Part shown: positions 14,699-25,347 of the stretch, piece after piece | Layout of the letters: each line of letters opens with the position of its first letter | Numbering within the stretch: the first letter of the stretch is position 1 | From: Burkholderia pyrrocinia | Lineage (GTDB): Bacteria; Pseudomonadota; Gammaproteobacteria; Burkholderiales; Burkholderiaceae | DNA: 64,000 nt | Assembly (NCBI RefSeq): GCF_022809715.1 | Contig: NZ_CP094459.1 | Location: 2,418,001-2,482,000 of the forward strand | Direction: 5' to 3' | Notes under the pieces: model-generated | What the model saw: the letters and a program-made list of their open reading frames with translations, nothing else | The model's database searches: none | What the model was told of the DNA's origin: nothing | Translations under genes and position numbers: made by a program

Positions 14699-15529
14699 TC
14701 AGGCGCGCCTCGCGAGCGGCGCGCCGCCCTCTTCCGCCTTCAGCGAATTCAGCATCCGCTGCAATGCACGGGCGGTCTCGAGCGGCCTCTCCATCGGGAA
14801 CAGGTGGCTGCCCTCGAGCCATTCGACGTGCCCGCGCGCCGCACGGCGTGTCGCGTCGAGCCCGACCTGCCGCACCTCGCGCGAACGCGTGCCGGCGAGA
14901 AAACCGATCGGCACCGGCGCGCCGTGCGCGAGCCGCGGGCCGAGCGTGTGCGGCAGCGTCCGGTAGATCAGGTATTCGACCTGCCGGTCGAACGCGAGCG
15001 CACGCTCGCCGTCGGCACCGGCCTGCGGAATGCCGTAGTCGATGTAGTCGGCCAGCATCCGTTCGTCCCAGCGCGCGAACGCGGGCTTCTCGCGGAAATG
15101 CCGCCAGACTTCGTCGCGGCTCACCCAGTGCGTGCGCCGGTTGCGGGTCGCGGCGGCCGGCGACAGCCGCTCGTCGAGCCCCGCCCACTGGCTCGCGCGC
15201 AACGCGCCCGCACGCCAGCCCGCGATGATCGGCGAATCGATCATCACAACGCCGCGCACCCATTGCGGCTTCTTCAGTGCGGCCATCAGCGACAGGTAGC
15301 CGCCGAGCGAATGGCCGACCAGCCAGACGGGACGCTCGTAGCGGCTGCCGATGTCGTCGAGCAGCTGTTCGACGAGATGCGGCCAGTCGCGCGTCACCGG
15401 GTAGCGGCGGTCGTGGCCGATCCGTTCGATGTAGCGCAGCTCGTAGTCGTCGGCCAGTTCGGCGAAGATCGTCCGGTACGTCGACGCCGGAAAGCCGTTC
15501 GCATGCGAGAAGTGGAGGATGTCCTTCAA
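14699..15529 (-). CDS. Alpha/beta hydrolase (TTG start)
   Basis: This is a 276-residue alpha/beta hydrolase with the nucleophile elbow VGHSLGGY, an HANGFPA oxyanion-region motif close to the N-terminus, and a C-terminal LEGSHLFPMERP containing the likely catalytic histidine. Substrate is unknown. No ATG lies near the start of homology. A TTG at 15529 has an AAAGGAG sequence about 10 bp upstream and begins directly before the conserved DILHFSHANG, so TTG is chosen. The longer open frame upstream is Arg-rich and unlike the family. It lies 180 bp upstream of pyrG and may be cotranscribed with comEC, which ends 137 bp before it. Confidence 0.8.
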   Translation of the reverse strand: MKDILHFSHANGFPASTYRTIFAELADDYELRYIERIGHDRRYPVTRDWPHLVEQLLDDIGSRYERPVWLVGHSLGGYLSLMAALKKPQWVRGVVMIDSPIIAGWRAGALRASQWAGLDERLSPAAATRNRRTHWVSRDEVWRHFREKPAFARWDERMLADYIDYGIPQAGADGERALAFDRQVEYLIYRTLPHTLGPRLAHGAPVPIGFLAGTRSREVRQVGLDATRRAARGHVEWLEGSHLFPMERPLETARALQRMLNSLKAEEGGAPLARRA

Positions 15530-15666
15530 ATGCCGATGTCTCCTTTGTCGACGGGAGTGAGTGCTTTGGCATTTACTCCCGTCCCATGCTTCGCGTTCTG
15601 CCGGGCCCGTGCTTCGGCACTTTTCGCGGGGCCCCTGCATTCTCTATAAACCGGCCCTCGCCCCGC

Positions 15667-18150
15667 TCAACGGTCCATCCAGTACCGCCGCCGTACGTCG
15701 CGATAACGCTCGAATGCGAACCCGCCGTCGGCCGGTGCGACGTCGAACCGCACGGCGCCGTCGAGATCGGTGCGCGGCAGCGGAATCCCGCGTGCCTCGT
15801 AGCGCGCGAGGACGGTCCGGTGCGGATGTCCGAAACGATTGCGATAGCCTACAGGAAATACCGCGACGCGCGGCCCGACCGAATCGAGGAAAGGCTCGAC
15901 CGACGACGTGCGGCTGCCGTGGTGCGGAACGACCAGGATCTGCGCGGCCAGCGCGTCGCGCGCGGCGTCCACGAGCTGGCGTTCGGTGCGTGCCTCGATG
16001 TCGCCCGTCAGCAGCGCGGACGTGCCGCCCGCGTCGATGCGCAGCACGCACGATTGCCCGTTCGACGCGCCCGTGCCCGGGCCGCCCGGTGGCCAGAGCA
16101 TCGTGAAGACGACGCCGTCCCAGGTCCAGCGCTGCCCGGCCGCGCACGGCAGCCGGTCGACGACGCCGGCGGCCGTCGCGTCGCGCCACAGCCGGTTCTT
16201 CGGCGCAATGCCGGCCAGCAGCTGGCGCACGTCGGCTGCCGCATAGACGGCCGGCGCGCCGCCCGCGTGATCGGCGTCCGCGTGACTGAGCACGAGCGAA
16301 TCGATCACCGCGATGCCGCGCGAGCGCAACGCCGGCGCGACGATCCGCGCGCCGGCATGCGTCGACTCCGCGCCCGGCCCCGCATCGAACAGCAAGGTTC
16401 GGCGTGCGGTCTCCACCAGCACCGACGCGCCCTGCCCGACGTCGAGCACGGTCAGCCGGAAGCCGCCCGGCGGCGGTGCATCGGATGCCGGCGCGACGAG
16501 CGGCAGCCACGTGAGCAGCGCCGCCCAGCGCAACGGCCAGCCGCGCGGCATCAGCGCCCATGCGACGCCCACGCACGCAAGCGCCAGCACCGGCCAGTCG
16601 GGCATGCGCAGCCAGAACACGCCGGCCGGCCAGTCGGCGAGATACCCGAGCAGCGTCATCATCGGTTCGAGCGCCGCATGCGCAAGCCGGAACGCGTACG
16701 CATCGAGCGGTGCGGGCAGTGCGATGCCGGCCAGCACGATCGGCGTCACGACCGTGCTCACCCAGGGAATCGCGAATGCATTGCCGAACGGGCCAGATAG
16801 CGAAATCTGCGCGAACCACGCCGCCGTCAGCGGTGCGAGACCGATCGTCACCGCATACTGCACGCGCGTGGCCTCGGCGATACGGCGCGCGGCGCGCGTA
16901 CCCCACGCACGCAACCGGCTCGACAGGCCGGCCGTATCGTTGCCCTCCTCGCCTTGCGCGTCGACCTCGCGCGCCGCGCGCCAGCCGGCGACGGTCAGCA
17001 GAATGACGGCGACCGCCCCGAACGACAGCCAGAACCCGGCCGACAGCACGGCCCACGGATCGGCAAGCAGCACGCCGCCGAGCGCCGCGCACAGCACCGC
17101 CGACGTCGGCACGCTGCGCCCGGCCAGATACGCGATGCCGCCGGCCGCGATCATCCACCACGCACGCTGCGCCGGCACGTTGAAACCGGCGAGCGCCGCA
17201 TAGCCGGCCGCGGCCGCCAGCGCGGCAAGCGATGCCGCATACGGCGCCGGCAACACGAGCGTCGCGGCCCGCGCACGCCAGCGCAGCCGGCGCCAGACCA
17301 TCGACACCAGCCCGCCCGCGATCGCGCCGACGAGCCCGACGTGCAGGCCGGAGATCGCGACCAGATGGCTCGTACCCGTGTTGCGCAGCACGCGCCAGTC
17401 GTCGTCGCCGATGCCGGACTGGTCGCCGATCGCGAGCGCGGCGACGATGCCACGATGGCCGGCGTCGACACCGAGCGTCTCGCCGATGCGCGCCCGCAGC
17501 ACGTCGCGCAGCCGATCGATCGATGCACGCCAACCCGATGCATGCGCATCGAGCAATACCGACCGCCGCGGCGCGCTGACGTAACCGATCGCGCGAATGC
17601 CGGCGGCGAGCCACGCCGCCTCGCTGTCGCGCACGCCGGCATTGGCCTCGGCGTGCGGGCGCTTCAGGCGCACGACGAAGCGCCAGCGCTGCGCGGCACG
17701 CAGCTCGGGAAGCGGATCGCGCGTCGCGGATGCGCCATACGCGCGCCACGACAGCCGGATCAATGGCGGGAAACGGGCCAACCCCGCATCGTTCGACTCG
17801 ACCGCGAGCAGCAGCCGCGCGCCCGTGTCGTCGACGACGGGCAGCCCCCGGATCACGCCGGTGACGACGATGTCGCGCCCTTCCCAGTCGACGGGCAAGC
17901 TGTCGCGCAGCCGCCATTCGGCCCGCGCCGCCGCGTAACCGAACCCCGCCACGCAGGCCGCGAGCGCACACAGCATCCATCCGAGCGCGATGGTCGTGCG
18001 CGTGCGCCGGCGACGCATGCACCACGCTCCCAGCGCCGCGCAACCGGCAAGCACGACCGCACAGATCGTCCATGCGATCGCGCCCGGCAACGCCGCCTGC
18101 CGCTGCAGCACGACGACGCCGAGCGCGAACGCGATCCACCACATGCGCAT
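15667..18150 (-). CDS. comEC: DNA internalization-related competence protein ComEC/Rec2
   Basis: ComEC forms the inner-membrane channel that takes single-stranded DNA into the cytosol during transformation. The 827-residue protein has the three-part family layout. First come N-terminal membrane segments and a DUF4131-like region, then a central Competence domain with many hydrophobic segments (SHLVAISGLHVGLVGAIAGG is the conserved entry). Last is a C-terminal metallo-beta-lactamase domain with LDVGQGAS, SHADADHAGG and VPHHGSRTS. The start MRMWWIAF is chosen because GAGGAGG lies just upstream. It is 57 bp downstream of tatD. Presence of comEC suggests, but does not prove, natural competence. 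Confidence 0.93.
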   Translation of the reverse strand: MRMWWIAFALGVVVLQRQAALPGAIAWTICAVVLAGCAALGAWCMRRRRTRTTIALGWMLCALAACVAGFGYAAARAEWRLRDSLPVDWEGRDIVVTGVIRGLPVVDDTGARLLLAVESNDAGLARFPPLIRLSWRAYGASATRDPLPELRAAQRWRFVVRLKRPHAEANAGVRDSEAAWLAAGIRAIGYVSAPRRSVLLDAHASGWRASIDRLRDVLRARIGETLGVDAGHRGIVAALAIGDQSGIGDDDWRVLRNTGTSHLVAISGLHVGLVGAIAGGLVSMVWRRLRWRARAATLVLPAPYAASLAALAAAAGYAALAGFNVPAQRAWWMIAAGGIAYLAGRSVPTSAVLCAALGGVLLADPWAVLSAGFWLSFGAVAVILLTVAGWRAAREVDAQGEEGNDTAGLSSRLRAWGTRAARRIAEATRVQYAVTIGLAPLTAAWFAQISLSGPFGNAFAIPWVSTVVTPIVLAGIALPAPLDAYAFRLAHAALEPMMTLLGYLADWPAGVFWLRMPDWPVLALACVGVAWALMPRGWPLRWAALLTWLPLVAPASDAPPPGGFRLTVLDVGQGASVLVETARRTLLFDAGPGAESTHAGARIVAPALRSRGIAVIDSLVLSHADADHAGGAPAVYAAADVRQLLAGIAPKNRLWRDATAAGVVDRLPCAAGQRWTWDGVVFTMLWPPGGPGTGASNGQSCVLRIDAGGTSALLTGDIEARTERQLVDAARDALAAQILVVPHHGSRTSSVEPFLDSVGPRVAVFPVGYRNRFGHPHRTVLARYEARGIPLPRTDLDGAVRFDVAPADGGFAFERYRDVRRRYWMDR

Positions 18151-18207
18151 CGCGCCTCCTCGTCGACCTGGCGCCGCCATTGCGAATGCGGCGCCTTCCG
18201 GCAACGA

Positions 18208-18996
18208 TTATGCGGACGAAAGTGCGAGTCGCGGCAGCGCGGCGAGCGCGTTAGCCGAAGTGGATAGGCCGAGTGAACTGGCGTCGAGACCGCGCAGTTC
18301 GGCGAGCACGTCACCGATGCGCGGCACCTGGTCGGGCGTGTTGCGGGATTTGTACGCCCATTCGGGCGCGATGTCGGGCGCGTCCGTCTCGACGACGATC
18401 GCGTCGAGCGGCAATTCCGTGGCGAGCCGACGGATCTGCAACGCGCGCGTGAATGTCACGTTGCCGCCGAAGCCGAGATGCAGCCCCTGCGCGAGATACG
18501 CTTCGGCCTGCTGGAAACTGCCGTTGAATGCATGCGCGATGCCGCGCCGCACGCCGAAGCGGCGCAGCCCCGCGAGCACGCGGTCCTGCGACTTGCGCAC
18601 GTGGCACAGCACGGGCAGGTCGAATTCGCGCGCCAGCTTCAGCTGCCCCTGGTAGAAGAACTGCTGCCGGTCTTCGTCGAGCCCCGGCACGAAATAGTCG
18701 AGGCCGATCTCGCCGATCGCGACGAAGCGCGGATCGTCGAGACTCGCTTCGATCTCCATGCGCAGCCGGTCGAGATCCTCGTCGCGCGCGTGCGGCGTAT
18801 ACATCGGATGGATGCCGAGCGCATAGACGGCACCCGGCGTGCGCTGCGCAAGTTCGCGCACCGTCGTGAAGTTGTCGCGCCCGATGCTCGGGATCACGAT
18901 GCGCGACACGCCGGCCGCGCGTGCCACCTGCGCGACCGCGTCACGATCGGCGTCGAACTCGGCGGCATCGAGATGGCAGTGCGTATCGATCCACAT
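18208..18996 (-). CDS. TatD family metal-dependent hydrolase/DNase
   Basis: TatD proteins are TIM-barrel amidohydrolase-like metal enzymes, several with 3'-5' exonuclease activity. The 262-residue product begins with WIDTHCHLDAAEF (metal-binding HxH) and includes AIGEIGLDYF, LPVLCHVRKSQD and VVETDAPDIAPE, all standard for the family, including the EIGLDY metal ligand Glu. The last conserved RNTPDQVPRIGDVLAEL segment is present. Which TatD paralogue (TatD, YcfH or YjjV) it corresponds to cannot be decided here. It is 66 bp downstream of lolD. Confidence 0.92.
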   Translation of the reverse strand: MWIDTHCHLDAAEFDADRDAVAQVARAAGVSRIVIPSIGRDNFTTVRELAQRTPGAVYALGIHPMYTPHARDEDLDRLRMEIEASLDDPRFVAIGEIGLDYFVPGLDEDRQQFFYQGQLKLAREFDLPVLCHVRKSQDRVLAGLRRFGVRRGIAHAFNGSFQQAEAYLAQGLHLGFGGNVTFTRALQIRRLATELPLDAIVVETDAPDIAPEWAYKSRNTPDQVPRIGDVLAELRGLDASSLGLSTSANALAALPRLALSSA

Positions 18997-19062
18997 GACG
19001 GCATTCCTGTACCCCTCGCGCCGCGCCGGGACGAACCCGGCGGCCCGGCCAGGGGCGTTGGC

Positions 19063-19813
<751 letters not shown>

Positions 19814-19821
<8 letters not shown>

Positions 19822-21067
19822 AGCGGAGCGCCTCCGCCGGCTTCACCTTCGCGCCGCGCCAACTCGGATAGAGCGTCGCGACGGCCGACAGCGCGAATGC
19901 GATCAGCCCGATCCGGATCACGTCGCTCGCGACGAGTTCCGACGGCAGCTCGCTGATGAAGTACACGGACGGCGGCAGGAACTGCACGCCGAACAGGTGC
20001 TCGATCATCGGGATCAGCCAAGGGATGCTCCACGCGATCAGGCAGCCGAGCGCGACGCCCGACGCCGTGCCGACGAAGCCGATCGTCACGCCCTGCACGA
20101 CGAAGATCTTCATGATCGACCCCGGCTGCGCGCCGAGCGTGCGCAGGATCGCGATGTCGGCCTGCTTGTTGGTCACGGTCATCACGAGCGACGACACGAG
20201 GTTGAACGCGGCCACCGCGATGATCAGCGTCAGGATGATGAACATCATCCGCTTCTCGATCTGCACGGCCGAGAACCACGTCTTGTTCTGCTGCGTCCAG
20301 TCGCGGATGTACAGGCTGCCCGACAGCGTATGCGACAGCTCGACCGCGACCTGCGGCGCCTTCTGCATGTCCGTCAGCCGCAGCCGCACGCCGGTCGGCG
20401 CAGCCATCCGGAACAATGCCTCGGCGTCGCGGATGTTGATCATCGCGAGCGTGCTGTCGTATTCGTAGTGGCCCGACTCGAACACGCCGACGACCGTGAA
20501 CTGCTTCAGGCGCGGCATCATGCCGGCCGGCGTGATCGAGCCTTCGGGCGCAACCAGCGTGACCTTGTCGCCGACCGTCACGCCGAGGTTGCCGGCGAGC
20601 GCGTCGCCGAGCACGATGCCGAACTGGCCCGGCACGAGCGCGCCGAGCTGCCCGGCCTTCATGTCCTTGCCGATGTCGGACACCTGCGGCTCGAGCGTCG
20701 GCTCGACGCCGCGCAGCATCACGCCGCTCACCGCGTCCTGGCGCGTGAGCAGCGCCTGCGCGTCGACGTACGGCGCCGCGCCGACCACCGACGGATTGCG
20801 GCGCGCTTCCTGCGCGGTCAGTTGCCAGTCGGGCATCGAGCCCGTCGGCGAGAACACCTCGACGTGCGCGAGCACCGACAGCATGCGGTCGCGCACTTCC
20901 TTCTGGAAGCCGTTCATCACCGACAGCACGACGATCAGCGCCGCGACGCCGAGCGCGATGCCGAGCATCGATACGAGGGCGATGAAGGAAATGAAGCCGT
21001 TGCCGGTCGTGCGTTTGCCGGCGCGCGTATAGCGCCAGCCGATCTGCCATTCGTACGGAAGTTTCAA
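19814..21067 (-). CDS. lolC: Lipoprotein-releasing ABC transporter permease (LolC/LolE type)
   Basis: This is a 417-residue inner-membrane permease with the MacB-FtsX topology. It has an N-terminal membrane segment ([20 protein letters not shown]), a large periplasmic domain (about residues 50-270), and three C-terminal membrane segments. The start [15 protein letters not shown] is the classic LolC/E N-terminus. The end [16 protein letters not shown] matches the cytosolic coupling tail. Only one permease gene is present here, followed directly by lolD with overlapping ends. In E. coli, LolC and LolE are separate, so this protein may act as a homodimeric LolC/E (LolF-like) permease. Confidence 0.94.
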
Positions 21068-21229
21068 GCGAATCCTTTCTGCTGGTTACGGCGGGAAGGC
21101 GCCCCGCGGCCGGACCGCCGCCCGGCGGCGGCCACCGGCCCGGGCCCGGTCGAAAAACGGCCGCCGGACGCGAACGGGCCGTCTGCCGGCCCGATCACGC
21201 GCGCAGTTTGCCATACAATGCGCACCATC

Positions 21230-22294
21230 ATGCACGACCGACGCCTCCATTTTCTCGTTCCGTTCGCGCTGCCGTCGGCGGCCGATGCGGCCTCGTCCCT
21301 GCACACGCTGGACAGCCCCGCGCTCGAAAAGTTGCTCGCCCGCGCACGCCTCGTCGAGCGCGTGGCCGGCGAGGACTTCCAGCGCACGCTGCCGCACGAG
21401 CGCTGGCTGGCCCGCCAGTTCGGCGCGACCCAGGGCAACGCCGCGGACGAGGCGCCGCTCGCGCCCTACATGTTGCTGGCGGACGGCGGCGACCCCGGCG
21501 CACAAGCATGGGCATGCGTCGAGCCCGTGCACGTCGAAATCGCGCACGATCACCTGGTGCTCGTCGATCCGGCAGCCCTCGCGCTCGACGACGGCGACGC
21601 GGCCGCGCTGCTCGCGGTCGCGCGGCCGCTGATCGAGGAGCTCGGCGTGCGGCTCGAAGCGCCGAACCCCGCGCGCTGGTACCTGTCGAGCGAACAGCTC
21701 GCACGGCTCGCCGGCGCCGCGCCGCTGCGCGCGAGCGGCCGCAACATCGAGATCTGGCTGCCGCACGAGGCACACACGGGCGAACGCTCGCGGATGTGGA
21801 TGAAACTGCAGAACGAAGTGCAGATGGCGTGGTTCCAGCACCCGGTCAACGAAGCCCGAGAGGCGCGTGGCCTGCCGGCCGTCAATTCGATCTGGTTCCA
21901 TGCGCAGGGCACGCTGAAGCCGGTCGGCAAGCCGTTCGCGCGCGTGCTGTCCGCGTCGCCCGCCGCGCTCGGCCTCGCGCGCGCCGCGCAGGCCGAAGCC
22001 GGCGCCCCACCCGCCGCGTTCGACGCGCTGCCCGCCGGCGACGGCGCGACGCTCGTCGAACTGCCGGCGTTGACCACCCCATTCATCGAACAGGACTGGG
22101 CGCGCTGGCACGACGGGCTCGCCGCGCTCGAGCGCGACTGGTTCGCGCCGGTGCTCGCCGCGCTGCAGAACGGCGCGCTCGCCAGCGTCGAATTCACGCT
22201 GTGCGGCGATACGAGCTCCGTGACGCTGCACGCGACGCGCAGCGACCTGCGCAAGTTCTGGCGCCGCCGTGCGCTCGCCTCCCTGTTCGAATAA
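21230..22294 (+). CDS. RpfE-like conserved protein upstream of recJ
   Basis: This 354-residue cytosolic protein has no membrane segments or recognisable catalytic motif. It is Ala-rich with conserved-looking blocks (LHFLVPFALPS, LPHERWLARQFG, MWMKLQNEVQMAWFQHPVNEAREARGLPAVNSIWFHAQG). The family is uncharacterised. In Xanthomonas the homologous position upstream of recJ is occupied by rpfE, and the size and WFQHPVN block fit my recollection of that family; database annotations as phosphoglycerate mutase are not supported by any motif seen. An in-frame ATG also exists at 21218. It ends 14 bp before recJ, so the two are probably cotranscribed. A TACAAT box lies at 21214-21219. Confidence 0.72.
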   Translation: MHDRRLHFLVPFALPSAADAASSLHTLDSPALEKLLARARLVERVAGEDFQRTLPHERWLARQFGATQGNAADEAPLAPYMLLADGGDPGAQAWACVEPVHVEIAHDHLVLVDPAALALDDGDAAALLAVARPLIEELGVRLEAPNPARWYLSSEQLARLAGAAPLRASGRNIEIWLPHEAHTGERSRMWMKLQNEVQMAWFQHPVNEAREARGLPAVNSIWFHAQGTLKPVGKPFARVLSASPAALGLARAAQAEAGAPPAAFDALPAGDGATLVELPALTTPFIEQDWARWHDGLAALERDWFAPVLAALQNGALASVEFTLCGDTSSVTLHATRSDLRKFWRRRALASLFE

Positions 22295-22308
22295 CAAGCA
22301 GACCCCGA

Positions 22309-24006
22309 ATGACCCGGATCGTTACCCGCCCCGTCGCGCCCGCCGACGCCGAAGTGCTCGCGCGCCACGGCCTGCATCCCGTCCTCGCGCGCCTGTATGC
22401 GTCGCGCGGCGTGCAGTCCCCGACCGATATCGAGACCGCGCTTGCGCGCCTCGTCCCGCCCACCGAGCTGAAGGGCTGCGCCGACGCGGCGTCGCTGCTT
22501 GCCGACGCGATCGCCGACAAGCGACGCCTGCTCGTCGTCGCCGACTACGACTGCGACGGCGCGACCGCGTGCGCGGTGGCGGTACGCGGCCTGCGGATGT
22601 TCGGCGCGCAGATCGACTACCTGGTACCGAACCGCTTCGAATACGGCTACGGCCTCACGCCCGAGATCGTCGAGCTCGCGGCCGCGCGCAAACCCGACCT
22701 GCTGATCACCGTCGACAACGGGATCGCGAGCGTCGCGGGCGTCGAAGCCGCGAACGCGCGCGGCATCGACGTGCTCGTGACCGACCACCACCTGCCCGGC
22801 GACGCGCTGCCCGCTGCCCGTGCGATCGTCAACCCGAACCAGCCCGGCTGCGCGTTCCCGAGCAAGCACATCGCCGGCGTCGGCGTGATGTTCTACGTGC
22901 TGCTGGCGCTGCGCGCCGAACTGCGCCGGCGCGGCGCATTCGCGAGCAAGGAAGCGGAGCCGCGCCTCGACGGCCTGCTCGACCTCGTCGCGCTCGGCAC
23001 CGTCGCCGACGTCGTGCGGCTCGACGGCAACAACCGCGTGCTCGTCGCGCAGGGGCTGCAGCGCATCCGCAACGGCCGCATGCAGCCGGGCATCGCCGCG
23101 CTGTTCCGCGCCGCCGCGCGCGAAGCGCGCACCGCGTCGGGCTTCGACCTCGGCTTCGGCCTCGGGCCGCGGCTCAACGCCGCGGGGCGGCTGTCCGACA
23201 TGTCGCTCGGCATCGAATGCCTGATCACCGACGACATCGGCCGCGCATGGGATCTCGCACAGCAGCTCGACGTGATGAACCGCGAGCGCCGCGAGATCGA
23301 GGCCGGCATGCAGCAGCAGGCGCTCGCCGATCTCGCCGACGTCGACCCGGCCGACGCGTGCACGATCACGCTGTTCAACCCCGCATGGCACCAGGGCGTG
23401 ATCGGCATCGTCGCCGGGCGGCTCAAGGAAAAATTCCACCGCCCGTCGTTCACGTTCGCGCACGCGGACGACGAAGGCAAGCGGGTCAAGGGGTCGGGCC
23501 GATCGATCGCCGGCTTCCACCTGCGCGACGCGCTCGACCTCGTGTCGAAACGCGAACCGGACCTGATCGTCGCGTTCGGCGGCCATGCGATGGCGGCCGG
23601 TCTCACGCTCGATACCGAGAACGTGCCGCGCTTCGCGGCCGCGTTCGAGGCCGTCGCACGCGAATGGCTGTCCGACGACGCGCTCGCCCGCGTGATCGAG
23701 ACCGACGGCGAACTCGAGGACGCTTACTTCACGCCGCAGTTCGTCGGGCTGCTCGACGAAGCCGTCTGGGGGCAAGGCTTTCCGGCCCCGCTTTTCTCGG
23801 GCGAATTCGACGTCGTGTCGCAATCGCTCGTGAAGGAAAAGCACCTGAAGCTGCAGCTTGCGCGCGGCCGCCAGCGCTTCAACGCGATCTGGTTCAACCA
23901 CACCGAGCCGCTGCCGGCGAGCGCGCTGATCGCGTACCGCCTCGTCGCCGACACGTGGAACGGCGTCACGCGCGTCCAGTTGATCGTCGAACACGCGGCC
24001 GGCTGA
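22309..24006 (+). CDS. recJ: Single-stranded-DNA-specific exonuclease RecJ
   Basis: RecJ is a 5'-to-3' single-strand exonuclease in RecF-pathway recombination, mismatch repair and base excision repair. The 565-residue protein has the DHH phosphoesterase motifs: VVADYDCDGATA (motif I), TVDNGIAS, VTDHHLPGD (the DHH signature) and LDLVALGTVADVV. The DHHA1 domain with GRSIAGFHLRDAL and AFGGHAMAAGLT follows, and then a C-terminal OB-like domain. Length is close to E. coli RecJ (577). The start MTRIVTRPVAPAD is the first ATG after the preceding gene, with 14 bp between them. Confidence 0.96.
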   Translation: MTRIVTRPVAPADAEVLARHGLHPVLARLYASRGVQSPTDIETALARLVPPTELKGCADAASLLADAIADKRRLLVVADYDCDGATACAVAVRGLRMFGAQIDYLVPNRFEYGYGLTPEIVELAAARKPDLLITVDNGIASVAGVEAANARGIDVLVTDHHLPGDALPAARAIVNPNQPGCAFPSKHIAGVGVMFYVLLALRAELRRRGAFASKEAEPRLDGLLDLVALGTVADVVRLDGNNRVLVAQGLQRIRNGRMQPGIAALFRAAAREARTASGFDLGFGLGPRLNAAGRLSDMSLGIECLITDDIGRAWDLAQQLDVMNRERREIEAGMQQQALADLADVDPADACTITLFNPAWHQGVIGIVAGRLKEKFHRPSFTFAHADDEGKRVKGSGRSIAGFHLRDALDLVSKREPDLIVAFGGHAMAAGLTLDTENVPRFAAAFEAVAREWLSDDALARVIETDGELEDAYFTPQFVGLLDEAVWGQGFPAPLFSGEFDVVSQSLVKEKHLKLQLARGRQRFNAIWFNHTEPLPASALIAYRLVADTWNGVTRVQLIVEHAAG

Positions 24007-24117
24007 GCACGGGCCGCCCGGCCCGCAGTGCCCGCCGATGCATGCACGCCGCACCGGACGGGGCCGCGGCACGCGTGCGAGCACCGTTTGCGTCACCGGG
24101 CAACCCTGCCGATCGGC

Positions 24118-24123
24118 TATAAT
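24118..24123 (+). promoter_or_regulatory. Putative -10 element of prfB
   Basis: TATAAT sits 35 bp upstream of the prfB ATG at the end of a GC-rich 150-bp spacer after recJ. No clear -35 is found at 16-18 bp, so support is moderate. Confidence 0.45.
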
Positions 24124-24158
24124 TCCGCTTTTTTACGAAGCAAGAAAAGCGAACGATC

Positions 24159-25263
24159 ATGGAAGCGGAACGTCTCAACGCGATCGAAAGCTCCCTGCTC
24201 GACCTGCGCAACCGCGCGGGCGAGCTCCGGGGGTATCTTTGACTACGACGCCAAAGCTGCGCGTCTGACCGAAGTCAACAAGGAACTCGAAGACCCGAAC
24301 GTCTGGAACGATTCGAAGAACGCCCAGGCACTCGGCCGCGAGAAGAAGCTGCTCGAAGGCGTCGTCACGACGCTGACGGCGCTCGATAGCGACCTGCGCG
24401 ACGCGCTCGACCTGTTCGAGCTGGCCCGCGAGGAAGGCGACGAGGACACGCTCGTCGCGTCGGAAGAGGATGCCGCGAAGCTCGAGGCACGCGTTGGCGA
24501 CATCGAATTCCGCCGGATGTTCTCGAACCCGGCCGACCCGAACAACTGCTTCATCGACATCCAGGCCGGCGCCGGCGGCACCGAGGCGTGCGACTGGGCG
24601 TCGATGCTGCTGCGCCAGTACCTGCGCTACTGCGAACGCAAGGGCTTCAAGGCCGAAGTACTCGAAGAGTCCGACGGCGACGTCGCCGGCATCAAGAACG
24701 CGACGGTCAAGGTCTCGGGCGAATACGCATACGGCTTCCTGCGCACCGAAACGGGCATCCACCGTCTCGTGCGCAAGTCGCCGTTCGATTCGTCGGGCGG
24801 CCGCCATACGTCGTTCTCGTCGGTGTTCGTGTATCCGGAAATCGACGACTCGATCGAAGTCGAGATCAACCCGGCCGACCTGCGCATCGACACGTACCGC
24901 GCCTCGGGCGCCGGCGGCCAGCACATCAACAAGACCGACTCGGCGGTGCGGATCACGCACATGCCGACCGGCATCGTCGTGCAGTGCCAGAACGACCGCT
25001 CGCAGCACCGCAACCGCGCGGAAGCGATGGCGATGCTGAAGTCGCGCCTGTACGAAGTCGAGATGCGCAAGCGCCAGGCCGAACAGGACAAGCTCGAATC
25101 GAGCAAGACCGACGTGGGCTGGGGCCACCAGATCCGCTCGTACGTGCTCGACCAGAGCCGCGTGAAGGACCTGCGCACGAACGTCGAAATGAGCAACACC
25201 CGCGCGGTGCTCGACGGCGATCTCGACGACTTCATCAGCGCGAGCCTCAAACAGGGCGTGTAA
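24159..25263 (+). CDS. prfB: Peptide chain release factor 2 (programmed +1 frameshift)
   Basis: RF2 ends translation at UGA and UAA. The coding sequence is join(24159..24239,24241..25263), 367 residues. The first 27 codons ([15 protein letters not shown]...) end at an in-frame TGA at 24240-24242. A +1 shift at CTT-T continues into GACTACGACGCC, restoring LRGYLDYDAK as in other RF2 proteins. The stop-recognition tripeptide SPF ([10 protein letters not shown]) and the catalytic GGQ ([10 protein letters not shown]) are present. The frame without shifting would give a 27-residue peptide, so the gene is intact and autoregulated. It is 84 bp upstream of lysS, the same prfB-lysS order as in E. coli. 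Confidence 0.97.
24228..24242 (+). promoter_or_regulatory. prfB programmed +1 frameshift site
   Basis: The cassette is an internal Shine-Dalgarno-like CGGGGG, then TAT, the slippery CTT and the stop TGA followed by C. This is the canonical RF2 arrangement with C instead of A in the first position of the internal Shine-Dalgarno. Low RF2 lets the ribosome pause at the weak TGA-C and slip to UUU. Confidence 0.95.
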
Positions 25264-25347
25264 GCGCCGCGGCGCGCACCTGGCCAGGTCGCGCCGCCCT
25301 TGCCCTTCCCGTTTGCGTTGCCGCATCCAATCCGAATTCCGACCATC

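Noticed and set aside
15644..18142. Long alternative frame covering comEC (832 codons)
   Set aside because: Extreme Arg/Ala composition and no domain; it is a GC-skewed shadow of comEC.
24028..25263. 411-codon continuous frame covering most of prfB
   Set aside because: Its first part is a non-coding reading that only joins RF2 after the frameshift site; the real gene starts at 24159 in another frame.
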